Source: Rubrivivax albus
GTDB lineage: Bacteria; Pseudomonadota; Gammaproteobacteria; Burkholderiales; Burkholderiaceae_C
NCBI RefSeq assembly: GCF_004016515.1
Contig: NZ_SACT01000009.1
Span: 124,001 to 188,000, forward strand
Direction of reading: 5' to 3'
Length of the DNA: 64,000 nucleotides
A program made the translations under genes and the position numbers. The notes under the pieces were generated by a model, which saw only the letters and a list, made by a program, of their open reading frames with translations, ran no database searches and was not told the DNA's origin. Shown piece by piece: positions 37,980 through 46,943 of this stretch (the first letter of the stretch is position 1; each line of letters begins with the position of its first letter).

Positions 37980-40900
37980 GGATCACCGTGAGCTCGATGT
38001 TCATCAGCGCGTCCTGATCGACAGTGCTGGCCACACGCTCGAGCAGGGACATCTCGCGGGCCTGCTTGGCCCGCCACTGCGACCCGATGGTCGAATTCGC
38101 CAGCCCGAGGCCGATGCGCGAGATCTCCTGGTGGTCGCCACCGGAGATCGCATCGGCCCGGTGGGTTGCGTGGCGCCCACGCAGCTGTGCGTCGGCCGTG
38201 CGCCGAGCCTCGGCTTCGGCCTCCACCTGTGTCCGTCCACGCCGGAGCTGCGACTGCAGGGTGGCATTGAAGATCGTCTGCCAGGTGGTGTCGGCCATGG
38301 TCTCGCGCGCCGTCATCGACTCGGCGTTGTACACCGGGCCACGGGCCACGAAGGCCGCGCGATTGGCGCTCCAGTCGCGCACCCGCAGGGTGTTCAGACG
38401 AGCCTGGTGGTCGGTCACCTGGCGGGCGAACTCCATGGCGTAGACCCGCCGAACGGCTTCCGGTTGCGCGGAGACATGGGCGATGAACGGGCTGAAGCGG
38501 AAAGGCGGGTCGAAGGGGCCACCGCCCAACAGCACCAGCAGCCGCTGCAACAGGGGAATCAGCGTGTTCCAGATCGCCTCGATGGCGCCCTGCGCGCGCT
38601 CGCCTGCGGCGGCGTCCTGAATGCGTCGCGCCGCCGTCCACTGACCTGCCAGCGTCTCCAGGCGCTCGGCCGCAGGCTGGACCTGACCGATCAGCGCCTC
38701 GGCCTGCCCGCGCCGAGGCTCCGGTGCGTTGCGTGCGGTGCGCCGCCAGGCCTGCAGGTGCACGGTCACCGGCGCGGCCACCGAAGCCATCTGGGTGCGA
38801 CCGCGTCCGTCCACCGACAGGCGGTGGGACGCCCGGCCGGCCGCGAAGCTGCGTGGCCGCACCAGCCAGTCGAAGACGCGCCGCGCCTGGCGCTGCACGA
38901 AGCGCCCCAGTCGACGCGCCTGCGCGACGATCCACGTCACCACGCGATCCATCGCGCGATCGATCGGCGCCCGCAGACGCGTCAGCAGCGCGCGCACACG
39001 CGCGGCGATGCTGCCCAGTCCCAGGAAGCCTGCGACGAAGCTGATCACCGGCGGAATCAGCCGGGCCAGCGTCTGTTCCACACGCGCCGCCGCAGCCCCG
39101 ATGTTGCCGGCGGCGATGGCCGCCATGGCGCCCAGGAAACTCGTCACCACCTCGGCGATGCGGCGCAGCTCCCGCACCAGCGCGGAGATGGCACCGTAGA
39201 TGGACACGATGGCGCTGATGAAGCCGGCGCCGGGGATCAGCATCGCCAGCAGGCGCGGCACGGCACGCGTGACCACGAAGCCGACAATCATGTCGCGGAT
39301 GCTGTCGATGGCCATCTGGCGCAGGTTGGCCAGCGATTCGCGCAGCTGCGCCCACGCCGCGATGGGGCCGTCGCGCACCAGCGTGGTCACGAGCTGGAAG
39401 CCCATCTCCATCGCGCGCACGGCGGGCTCACCCACCTGGCGCACGAGCCTGGCACGCAGGTTCTGCCAGGTCAGGCCGAGCACCGAGAAGACGAACTTCG
39501 CGATCTCGCGCAGGTTCAGCGCCTGCGGGATGTAGACCGACGGCAGCGCCCCGGTCAGCCAGGAGAGCAACCCACCCATCAGGTGGCGCACGAAGTTGCC
39601 GGCAAAGCGCTGGAACCCCAGGCGCGCCGCGCGCACCAGGTTGAGTGCAAAGCCGATGGGGTTGCGGAAGATCGACGCGATGGCCGCGCCGGCGCGCCGC
39701 AGGTGCGCCATCGCGCCCGGCGCCACCACCGAGAACACGATCTCCAGCAGCCGCAGCACCGTGCCGCCAGCCCAGGCGACAAAGCGGCCTGCAAATCCCG
39801 CGAAGACACGCCCGACGCGCACCAGCGCCCGCGGCACCAGCACCAGGTCGACCAGCTGCAGCGCGCGCAGCGCGTCGACGAACAGCGACGGGATCTGCGC
39901 GACGAAACCCGTCAGCCCGGCGACGGCACCCTCGAACCAGGCCCAGGCCTGCGCCACCGCGTTGCCGCGCTGGATGTTCTGCCAGACCTCCTCCTGGCCG
40001 ATCAGCGTCATGAAGCCGCCGATCAGCGCCGCCGGCGTGCGGGCCACCGCGTCGCCTGTGATGGGGTTGAAGCCCAGCACTGCGCACAGCAGCGGCCAGC
40101 CGCGCGTGGGCTCCAGCAGGCCGGCGATCGGGCGCAGGATGGCGTCGCGGATGAAGTCGACGATGCCGCCGACCAGCCCGCGGCCGAAAGCCAGGATGCG
40201 GTCGATGGGCTCGGTGACCATGCGTCGCGCACGCGCCCACACCCCGCTGAGGTCGAAGATGTCGGTCCACGAGAGGTCGTCGAGGAAGCGGTCGATCGCA
40301 CCGCGGATCGACGCGCCGATGTCGCCCAGCGCCGAGAGCTGGCCCTCGGCCCAGGCGGCCACGCGTTCGACGATGCCGTGGTTGTCCAGCGCCTGCGTGA
40401 TCAACGGGCCGCCGGGCAGCAGCTGGATAAGCGCCCGCAGCAGCGTGGCCGCAGTGCGCGGCACGTCGCGCAGGCTGATGGGGTTGAAGCCGAGCAGGAA
40501 GGTCAGCAGCGTGAAGCCCGGCAACCAGGCCGCCTTGTCGGCGAAATATTCCAGCGCATCCTGCACACCCAGCCGGTGCACCGTGGTGGCCGGCACTCGC
40601 TGGCGCACCGTGGTGTCCATGCTGCGCTGCACGAGCGCCGGCGACTGGGTGCTTCCCCGCTGCTGAACCGTGTGCACCAGCTCGTGCGCGATCAGCTCAC
40701 GGCCTTCGGCGCGGCCGGGCTGGAAGCCTCCCCGTGAGAAGAAGATGTCGCGCCCGGCCGTGAAGGCGGCCGCGTTCAGGCGCCGGCTGGCGCGGGCGGC
40801 GTTGTCGTCGGTGTGCAGCCGCACGGGCGAGAAGTCGGCGTCCAGGCGCGCTTCCATCTCGCGACGCAGGGGCAGCGGCATCGCCTGACCTGCCGCGCTT

Positions 40901-41238
40901 GCCGCGGCGACCGGTGCGGCCGCCGTCGGCGCGGATCGGCCTGGTCGAACGCGCAACCCTGCGGCGGTTGGCGCCACACGCGGTGCGGCCGGTGCCTGCC
41001 TTGCGCGGCGCGACGGTGCGGCTGGACGCTGCCGGGCCGGCATCGGGGCGGCCACTGCGCGTCGTGCGATGGCAGCCGCCTCGCGCTCGGCGGGGTCGCC
41101 GGGTTGCGACACCGCCAACGTCGGCTGACCCTGCGCCGCCTGCACAGCCTGCACCGAAGGCGGCTTGCGCACGGGCTTCGGGGTGACGGGCTGAGGTGGG
41201 CGCAGCAGCTGCCGGGCGGTGCCGGCGGCGCCGCTCAC
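37972..41238 (-). CDS. eCIS cargo effector: DUF4157 N-terminus, duplicated helical middle, Ntox15-like nuclease C-terminus
   Basis: A 1088-residue protein. The frame is open far upstream inside the ATPase gene; the GTG at 41238 is chosen because CCAGGAGG precedes it by 5 bases. Residues 43-60 hold the AVSQPGDPAEREAAAIA motif. A DUF4157 domain follows at about 119-195 with LDADFSPVRLHTDDNAARAS and the HELVH motif at 185-189; DUF4157 marks many eCIS cargo proteins. The segments with LGFNPI at 249-254 and 388-393 share about 60 aligned residues and repeat with a 139-residue period. Long amphipathic and hydrophobic helices run to about residue 760. The C-terminus has ARETMADTTWQTIFNATL and an HRAD motif (H1026, D1029) before AISGGDHQEISRIGLG and NSTIGSQW, matching the HxxD core of Ntox15/Toxin_43 DNases. 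A GAD-like/DUF1851 gene follows immediately. Confidence 0.87.
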   Translation of the reverse strand: MSGAAGTARQLLRPPQPVTPKPVRKPPSVQAVQAAQGQPTLAVSQPGDPAEREAAAIARRAVAAPMPARQRPAAPSRRARQAPAAPRVAPTAAGLRVRPGRSAPTAAAPVAAASAAGQAMPLPLRREMEARLDADFSPVRLHTDDNAARASRRLNAAAFTAGRDIFFSRGGFQPGRAEGRELIAHELVHTVQQRGSTQSPALVQRSMDTTVRQRVPATTVHRLGVQDALEYFADKAAWLPGFTLLTFLLGFNPISLRDVPRTAATLLRALIQLLPGGPLITQALDNHGIVERVAAWAEGQLSALGDIGASIRGAIDRFLDDLSWTDIFDLSGVWARARRMVTEPIDRILAFGRGLVGGIVDFIRDAILRPIAGLLEPTRGWPLLCAVLGFNPITGDAVARTPAALIGGFMTLIGQEEVWQNIQRGNAVAQAWAWFEGAVAGLTGFVAQIPSLFVDALRALQLVDLVLVPRALVRVGRVFAGFAGRFVAWAGGTVLRLLEIVFSVVAPGAMAHLRRAGAAIASIFRNPIGFALNLVRAARLGFQRFAGNFVRHLMGGLLSWLTGALPSVYIPQALNLREIAKFVFSVLGLTWQNLRARLVRQVGEPAVRAMEMGFQLVTTLVRDGPIAAWAQLRESLANLRQMAIDSIRDMIVGFVVTRAVPRLLAMLIPGAGFISAIVSIYGAISALVRELRRIAEVVTSFLGAMAAIAAGNIGAAAARVEQTLARLIPPVISFVAGFLGLGSIAARVRALLTRLRAPIDRAMDRVVTWIVAQARRLGRFVQRQARRVFDWLVRPRSFAAGRASHRLSVDGRGRTQMASVAAPVTVHLQAWRRTARNAPEPRRGQAEALIGQVQPAAERLETLAGQWTAARRIQDAAAGERAQGAIEAIWNTLIPLLQRLLVLLGGGPFDPPFRFSPFIAHVSAQPEAVRRVYAMEFARQVTDHQARLNTLRVRDWSANRAAFVARGPVYNAESMTARETMADTTWQTIFNATLQSQLRRGRTQVEAEAEARRTADAQLRGRHATHRADAISGGDHQEISRIGLGLANSTIGSQWRAKQAREMSLLERVASTVDQDALMNIELTVIHD

Positions 41239-41300
41239 GGGTGCCTCCTGGACATGGCGGGGAACGGGCGCGCGGCGTCGCGATGCATGGGGTTGCCACG

Positions 41301-42689
41301 CTAGGCCGCGCGGCCCTCCTTGCGCAGCTCGCGCCGGATGCCCTCGTCCACGTCGGACGCGCGCAGCACGGCGTCTCCGCGGGCCAGCGCCTGCAGGCAG
41401 GCGTGGCGCAGCACGGCGACGATGGTGCCGCCGGCGATCTCGTGCTGCTGCGCCAGTGCCGCGAAATCCAGTGACGGCTCTGCGGTCACCATCGCCGGCA
41501 CCGCGGCGCGCCACAGGCGCAGCCGCTCGGCCGCCCGTGGCAGGGCGAAGTGCACGACGCTGTGGAAACGGCGCAGGAAGGCGTCGTCGATGTGGTGCTT
41601 CAGGTTGGACGCCAGCACCACCACGCCAGCGTGGGCCTCGATGCGCTGCAGCAGGTAGCTCACCTCCTGGTTGGCGTAGCGGTCGTGCGCATCGGCCACG
41701 CCGGTGCGCTTGCCGAACAGCGCATCGGCCTCGTCGAAGAACAGGATCCAGCCGTCGCGCTCGGCGGCGTCGAAGAGCCGGCCGAGGTTCTTCTCCGTCT
41801 CGCCGATGTACTTGCTGACCACCAGGGACAGATCCACCCGGTGCACCTCGCGGCCGCAGCGCTGGCCCAGCAGGCAGGCCGACAGTGTCTTGCCGGTGCC
41901 CGGCGGGCCATGGAACAGCGCCACATGCCCGCGGCTGGTGCGGCGGCCGAAGCCCCAGTCGTCCAGCAGCGTGCGGCCATGCTGCAGCCACAGGCCGATG
42001 TCCTCCAGCTGCGCCAGCGTGGCGGCCGGCAGCACCAGGTCGGCCCAGTCCAGCCCGCTGTGCACGCGCGTGGCCAGGCCGCCAGGCTCGGCCAGCGGGG
42101 GCAGCGCCGGGCCGGGCAGCGCCGTGGCGACGAAGCCGGCCCCAGGCGTCAGCAGGCCGTGCTGCACGCCCTGGCCCAGGGCGCTGGCCGCGCCGGGGGC
42201 CTGGGCGGGCAGCGACACCACGTGCAGCAGGTCCTGTTGCGCCAGCCGGCCTTGCGGCGACAGACGCTGCAAGGCAGACAGGCGCAGGGCCAGATCGTCG
42301 CCCGCCAGCAGGAAGCAGGCGGTCTCACCGGTCGGCAGGAAGGGGCCACCGTGCACGCCGCCGAACTCCGTGTACGGGCGTTGCGTGGTGGGGTTGTGAA
42401 CCGCCAGCACGTCCAGCAGCGCCGGCCGCAGCGCCGGCGCCAGCGCCAGCGCCATCAAGAGGCGTTCGGTGTCGTCCAGCGCGTGGCGTTGCAGCGCTGC
42501 GGCGTAGGGGCCATCGCCCTGGAGCGGTGGCGTCGGGGCCAGCGCACCCGGCAACGCCGGCGATGCCGGGGCGCCTTCGGCAAAGTAGTGCGCCAGCCGC
42601 AGTTCCACCACCCGGGCCAGCCAGGCCAGTTCGGCGTCCAGCGTGGCCACGTCCACCGCCGCCAGGGCAGGCATCTCGCGGGGCCTCAT
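41301..42689 (-). CDS. AAA+ ATPase of the eCIS (Afp15-like)
   Basis: A 462-residue protein with an N-terminal region of about 200 residues specific to eCIS ATPases and one C-terminal AAA+ domain. Walker A is GPPGTGKT (residues 261-268), Walker B is ILFFDEADALFG (D319, E320), and FLRRFHSVVHFALP contains the arginine finger region. The start at 42689 overlaps the tape-measure stop (ATGA); the earlier ATG would lie deep inside that gene. Afp15/Pvc15 ATPases are required for particle production or cargo loading and are not ClpV-like sheath recyclers. It directly precedes the cargo gene, fitting a role in loading it. Confidence 0.93.
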   Translation of the reverse strand: MRPREMPALAAVDVATLDAELAWLARVVELRLAHYFAEGAPASPALPGALAPTPPLQGDGPYAAALQRHALDDTERLLMALALAPALRPALLDVLAVHNPTTQRPYTEFGGVHGGPFLPTGETACFLLAGDDLALRLSALQRLSPQGRLAQQDLLHVVSLPAQAPGAASALGQGVQHGLLTPGAGFVATALPGPALPPLAEPGGLATRVHSGLDWADLVLPAATLAQLEDIGLWLQHGRTLLDDWGFGRRTSRGHVALFHGPPGTGKTLSACLLGQRCGREVHRVDLSLVVSKYIGETEKNLGRLFDAAERDGWILFFDEADALFGKRTGVADAHDRYANQEVSYLLQRIEAHAGVVVLASNLKHHIDDAFLRRFHSVVHFALPRAAERLRLWRAAVPAMVTAEPSLDFAALAQQHEIAGGTIVAVLRHACLQALARGDAVLRASDVDEGIRRELRKEGRAA

Positions 42690-44185
42690 GTGCCGGGCCA
42701 CTCCACGGTCAGTGGTACCGGCATCCACGGCGTGCGCACGAAGCCGATGCCCCAGGGCAGCAGGCCGAGCAGCAGGTCGAAGGGCTCGCGCGACATCCGC
42801 AGCTGCCAGGTGCCGTCCCCGCGCGAGAGCAGCCCGCGCCGCTGCAGGAAGGACACGCGCAGCCCCTCGTCGCCCGTGCCGGCCAGCGCCGGCCAGTGCG
42901 TGCGGACCGCCGAGAGCAAGGCGTCGACCTCGGCCACGTCGTCGGCCTCGATTGTCGGCAGCCCCGTGGCCAGTGGCGCGTCGGGCTCATGACCCAGCAG
43001 CAGCTTGACGAGGGGCAGGGTGAACTCGTGTGCCGGCGCCGAGCCCATGGCCAGCGCGTGCAGCAGCGCGCAGGCTCGGGGCAGTGCGGCGTCGTCGATC
43101 TGGCGCGCGCGTTCGTCGACCAGGCCGCAGCCTTGCAGCAACCGCGGCAGGTAAGGGTGCAGCAGCACGAGGCCGGCAAGTGGCACGAGTTGCGACGCTG
43201 CGGTATCGCGCTCGGCAGGGTTGACCGGGCGGGGCGCGGCCGACCGCTCGGCAGGCGCGTGCGACACCGGTTGCAGGTCGGGGCCAAGCCCAGAAGCAGG
43301 GGCACTGGGGGCCGCTGGCCCGGCGAGGTCTGGGCTGGCCGATGCTGCTGCGTGGCCAAGGCCATGGTCACGCATCGTCGCTTGGCGCCGTCGCGCCAGC
43401 TCGGGGTGCGACGCGTCGGCAGCGCGCCCGAGCGCCGATGCCAGCGCCTGAACCTGGGCCTTGGTCGTGTCGAGCGAGCGGCCGGCGGCATCGTCGCCGG
43501 GCCCACGCCGCAGCACCGCTTCGACCCGGCCGCGGGCCTGTGACGCCGGCAGCAGCGCCAGCCAACGAGACAGCGCGCCGTCGCGGCCGGCTCGCGAGCC
43601 TGGTACCAATGCCTGCAGCCGGTGCAGCGCTTCGGCGCCCTTGGCCCCGGCGACAAGGTCGTCGAACTGGGCCAGCGCCACGCTGCGCAGCAGTGCCAGC
43701 TGCTGTTCAGGTGGCAAGGTCTGCTGCGGCCAGGGCAGGCTGCCGTGCCACAGGTAATGCGCGAACGCCGCGTGGGCCTCGGAAGACGCCGAACGCCACG
43801 GCGATGCCGCGGTGTCGGCGTCGACCGCCGCGGTGGCATGCAAGACAGCGGGAACGGCCGCGTTGCCGCTGGCCAGGCCTGCTGGCACCGTGTCCAGGGC
43901 AGCGGTCAGGGCCTGGCGCAGGGCAGCTGCCAGCCGTGGTCGCAACTCGGCGTCCGGCAGGTCTGCGCCGGCCAGGTCCAGTTGCAGCGACAAGCGCGGG
44001 ATCTTCCAGACCACCGTCCCGGGCACGTGCGCGCCGCACACCTCCTCCAGCACGCCGTCCAGAAGCGCTGGCAGGGTGTCGGTCTGCGCCTGCAGCCGGC
44101 TGCGCAGGGCGAAGGCCTGCGCCGGCGTGGCCGCGCGCACCTGCCAGGACAGGCGCCGCACCCGGTGCACGGCCGGTGCAGACAT
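42686..44185 (-). CDS. eCIS tape-measure protein (Afp14-like)
   Basis: A 499-residue protein matching the contractile injection system tape-measure family, which sets tube and sheath length. The N-terminal block MSAPAVHRVRRLSWQVRAAT and the C-terminal LLPWGIGFVRTPWMPVPLTVEW are the recognisable ends; LVLLHPYLPRLLQGCGLVDE is a third conserved block. The middle (about residues 190-320) is Ala/Arg/Pro-rich and poorly conserved, as expected for a region whose length varies with particle length. It overlaps the ATPase gene by 4 bases and lies 15 bases after the unknown 908-residue gene. Confidence 0.87.
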   Translation of the reverse strand: MSAPAVHRVRRLSWQVRAATPAQAFALRSRLQAQTDTLPALLDGVLEEVCGAHVPGTVVWKIPRLSLQLDLAGADLPDAELRPRLAAALRQALTAALDTVPAGLASGNAAVPAVLHATAAVDADTAASPWRSASSEAHAAFAHYLWHGSLPWPQQTLPPEQQLALLRSVALAQFDDLVAGAKGAEALHRLQALVPGSRAGRDGALSRWLALLPASQARGRVEAVLRRGPGDDAAGRSLDTTKAQVQALASALGRAADASHPELARRRQATMRDHGLGHAAASASPDLAGPAAPSAPASGLGPDLQPVSHAPAERSAAPRPVNPAERDTAASQLVPLAGLVLLHPYLPRLLQGCGLVDERARQIDDAALPRACALLHALAMGSAPAHEFTLPLVKLLLGHEPDAPLATGLPTIEADDVAEVDALLSAVRTHWPALAGTGDEGLRVSFLQRRGLLSRGDGTWQLRMSREPFDLLLGLLPWGIGFVRTPWMPVPLTVEWPGT

Positions 44186-44200
44186 GGACCATCAGCTCCT

Positions 44201-46927
44201 TCAGCCCACGCGGCCCAGGGCCTTCAGCCCGTCGACGAAGCGTGCCGTGGCACTGCCGGCGGGGGTCTGCACCGCATCGAGCTGCTGCAGCATCACGCCG
44301 CGGGCGTTGCCGTCCTTGACCTGCGCTGCGCCGCTGGCGATGCGCTGCGTGACGGCTGCACCGGCAGTGCTGGACACGTCCAGGCCGCTGGCAGCCACCT
44401 CGCCGGCCAGCACGCCGACGGTTTGCGCCATCTCGCCCTGCGTGCGCACCAGTTCGCGTTGCGCCGCTTCGCGCACCGGGTCGCCGACACTGGGCGTGGA
44501 CACCAGCTGCTCCAGCTCGCGCACGCGTTTCATCTGCGCGTCCAGCACGCCGGCGTTGTAGTCGAGCCAGGCGTTGCCGGTGGCCCGCCCCGGGGCCACC
44601 ACCTTGGGGTTGTCGACCGCGTTGTTCGGCACGAAGGCCCCCTGCACCAGGCCCTCGATGTTGGCGGTGGTCTTCTCGAGGTCGAAGCGGAACAGCTCGC
44701 GCTGGCGCAGCACCGAGTCGTCGACCAGCATCGGCACCGGGCGGGTGATGCGGATGCCGCCGTCCACGGCCACCGGCGGACGGTAGGGCGGGCGCGTCAA
44801 CGGCGGTTCCTCCGGTTCGGGTTGGTCTTCCTCGGCGGCGGGGTAGGGCAGCGTGAAGTCGGCCACCACACGGCCGCTGTCGTCGTAGACGAGCACGAAA
44901 GTGCCGCCACGCCAGGCGCCGCCGGCATGGTCCAGCGCCGGATGGTCCTGCAGGTAGCGGGTGAACAGCAGGCGGTCGTCGGCGCGGTCGTCCTGGGCCT
45001 GGATCAGCACGTCGAGCCAGTCGATCCAGTGCGGCTGGTTGCTGGAGATCAGCGCGTCGAACGGCGACGCATGGTCGGCCCGCGACAGGTGGCCGAGGCT
45101 GGCCTTGCTCTGGCTCACGGTCTCGAGCCCGGTGGCGTAGGCGGACTTCCAGGTCGGGTTCTGCGTGGTCTGCGCCTGGTAGCTGGTGTAGCTGCGGCTG
45201 GCCAGCACCGGGGCCGACACCTCCTGCACGCGGGCCACCGCATCCTGCGCGCTGCGCGCCAGCGTGACGGTCTGCGCGCCGCTGTCGGTGGCCGCCGGCA
45301 CGATGCCCGCGGCCACGCCGCCGGCCACGTCGGTGGCGAAGCGCGCCGCCACGCTGCGGCTTTCGTCGATGCGCAGCGCCACGTCCTGTCGCAGCAGGTA
45401 GTGCAGAGAATGCAGTGGCGTGTAGCGCAGCGGCGGCCGGCGCCGCAGCTGCCGGCGGTCGTTGTGCAGCAGCACCTCCTGCACCTGGAACGGCAGGTTG
45501 TGGCGGGCGATCAACGCACGAAGTTCGTTGCCGACCTGCTCCACCGGGCGGCCGAGGTGGCCCTCGACGCGGAAGAAGTCGTGCCCGCCGATGGCGAACT
45601 GCAGCGGGCTGCGCGCCTGCTCCGTGCTGGCCCAGGACGCGGCACGGTAGCCCAGGTGCTCGCCTTCCTGGCCGCGTGCCGCGCGCTGGAAGTCCCAGGC
45701 CACGTGGATAGGCGACGCCTCCAGCACGCGGTAGTGCCAGGGGATGGCGCGGCCGGCCAGTGGCTGCGCATCGCCACGGCTGGGCGTGACGCGCAGTGTG
45801 GTGTCGGCCGGCATCGCAAAGGCCGCCAGCATGGCGTCGAGCTTCCACAGCGCAAACCGGGCGTGCGCACGGCCATGGCGGCTGGCCGCGTCCAGCGGCG
45901 ACGGGTACAGGCCCATGCGCAGTTCGCGCGGCGCGCCCACGGTGCCCAGCAGCAGGTGCTTGGGGAAGGCGTCCACCGCCGGCAGCAGCACGGAATCGTC
46001 GGCCAGCAACGCGTCGCGCAGCGTGGCCCATTGGTCCACGGTGTCCTTGACGAAGCTCCACCACACCTGCAGGCCGCTGCTGGTGCCGGCAAAGGTGGCG
46101 ACCAGCGCATCCAGCCGCGCCAGCCACCGCGCGGTGGGATCGCCGCCGAAGACCTCCTGCAACAGATCAGGGAAGGCACGGGCCAGGGCCTGCAGCGCGC
46201 GACGCAGCTCCGCCAGCGTGGCCCCGGCGGCATCGCGGTAGCGCGTGGCCAGTGTGCCCGTGGTGCCGATGTCGGTGGACAGCGCCGGCCGTCGCATCGC
46301 CAGCGCTGGCAGGCTGCGGGCGCGCTCGCTGGCCGGCATCAGGCCCACGGCGTCCATCAGCTGCTGCGCCAGTGGCGCGGGCACGGCCATCACGCGCAGG
46401 CGGTGGCGGGCGTCGCGGCCGAGGTTGTCGCAGTCGGTGCCGCTGCACATGTCCGGGTCCTGCACGATGCTTTCCATCAGCAGCAGCACCACGCGCCCGT
46501 CGATGCCACCCGGCAGCTCCGCCAGCGGCCGGGCCAGCACGTCACTCTCGCCCACGGGCACCAGTTCCGCGGCGTCCAGCGGCTGCGGTTCTGCGCCGCC
46601 TGTCCACAGCGGCGGATAGACCGGGTAGCTGCTGTCGTAGGCCCGCCAGCGGTCGTAGACGGTGTCGGTGCCCAGGCGCAGCAGGTCGCCGTCGGTCGTG
46701 ACGCCCAGGCCGCGGCCCACGCGCACGCCGGCCCCCGTGCGCTGTACCTGCAGACCGGCGACCAGGCCCACGCCGTGCAGGCACACGCGCGACAGCCGCG
46801 TCTGGTCGTCGAGGTAGTCGGTGACGCCATTGAGCTGACCGTGCGTGAGCACCTGGTCGGGCTCGAAGACGGTGTAGCGCTCGGCGAGTCGGTCCAGGCT
46901 TTGGACCACCTGCAGCGGATCGGCCAT
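44201..46927 (-). CDS. Large eCIS-associated protein of unknown function, 908 residues
   Basis: I do not recognise a named domain. The N-terminus (TVFEPDQVLTHGQLNGVTDYLDDQTRLSRVC) leads into LHGVGLVAGLQVQRT and GLGVTTDGDLLRLG, a beta-rich motif that recalls the small capping domains of phage baseplate or fibre proteins. The middle has many Trp and Tyr residues; residues around 720-760 form a Pro/Glu-rich linker (EEDQPEPEEPPLTRPP). The C-terminal 150 residues look helical and coiled-coil-like (MKRVRELEQLVSTPSVGDPV). The position between the Afp12-like baseplate gene and the tape measure is where Afp has its fibre gene, so a fibre, cage or baseplate decoration is the best guess. Confidence 0.75.
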   Translation of the reverse strand: MADPLQVVQSLDRLAERYTVFEPDQVLTHGQLNGVTDYLDDQTRLSRVCLHGVGLVAGLQVQRTGAGVRVGRGLGVTTDGDLLRLGTDTVYDRWRAYDSSYPVYPPLWTGGAEPQPLDAAELVPVGESDVLARPLAELPGGIDGRVVLLLMESIVQDPDMCSGTDCDNLGRDARHRLRVMAVPAPLAQQLMDAVGLMPASERARSLPALAMRRPALSTDIGTTGTLATRYRDAAGATLAELRRALQALARAFPDLLQEVFGGDPTARWLARLDALVATFAGTSSGLQVWWSFVKDTVDQWATLRDALLADDSVLLPAVDAFPKHLLLGTVGAPRELRMGLYPSPLDAASRHGRAHARFALWKLDAMLAAFAMPADTTLRVTPSRGDAQPLAGRAIPWHYRVLEASPIHVAWDFQRAARGQEGEHLGYRAASWASTEQARSPLQFAIGGHDFFRVEGHLGRPVEQVGNELRALIARHNLPFQVQEVLLHNDRRQLRRRPPLRYTPLHSLHYLLRQDVALRIDESRSVAARFATDVAGGVAAGIVPAATDSGAQTVTLARSAQDAVARVQEVSAPVLASRSYTSYQAQTTQNPTWKSAYATGLETVSQSKASLGHLSRADHASPFDALISSNQPHWIDWLDVLIQAQDDRADDRLLFTRYLQDHPALDHAGGAWRGGTFVLVYDDSGRVVADFTLPYPAAEEDQPEPEEPPLTRPPYRPPVAVDGGIRITRPVPMLVDDSVLRQRELFRFDLEKTTANIEGLVQGAFVPNNAVDNPKVVAPGRATGNAWLDYNAGVLDAQMKRVRELEQLVSTPSVGDPVREAAQRELVRTQGEMAQTVGVLAGEVAASGLDVSSTAGAAVTQRIASGAAQVKDGNARGVMLQQLDAVQTPAGSATARFVDGLKALGRVG

Positions 46928-46943
46928 GGCGTGTGCTCCTTCG

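Noticed and set aside
37852..40737. A 961-codon open frame on the plus strand opposite the cargo effector gene
   Set aside because: It is rich in His, Arg and Gln with no recognisable motif, has no ribosome-binding site, and mirrors the codons of the minus-strand gene. High GC content creates such long antisense frames throughout the window.
41239..41991. An N-terminal extension of the cargo protein into the AAA+ ATPase gene
   Set aside because: The extension is the out-of-frame reading of the ATPase coding sequence. The GTG at 41238 with CCAGGAGG is a better start and gives a DUF4157-type N-terminus.
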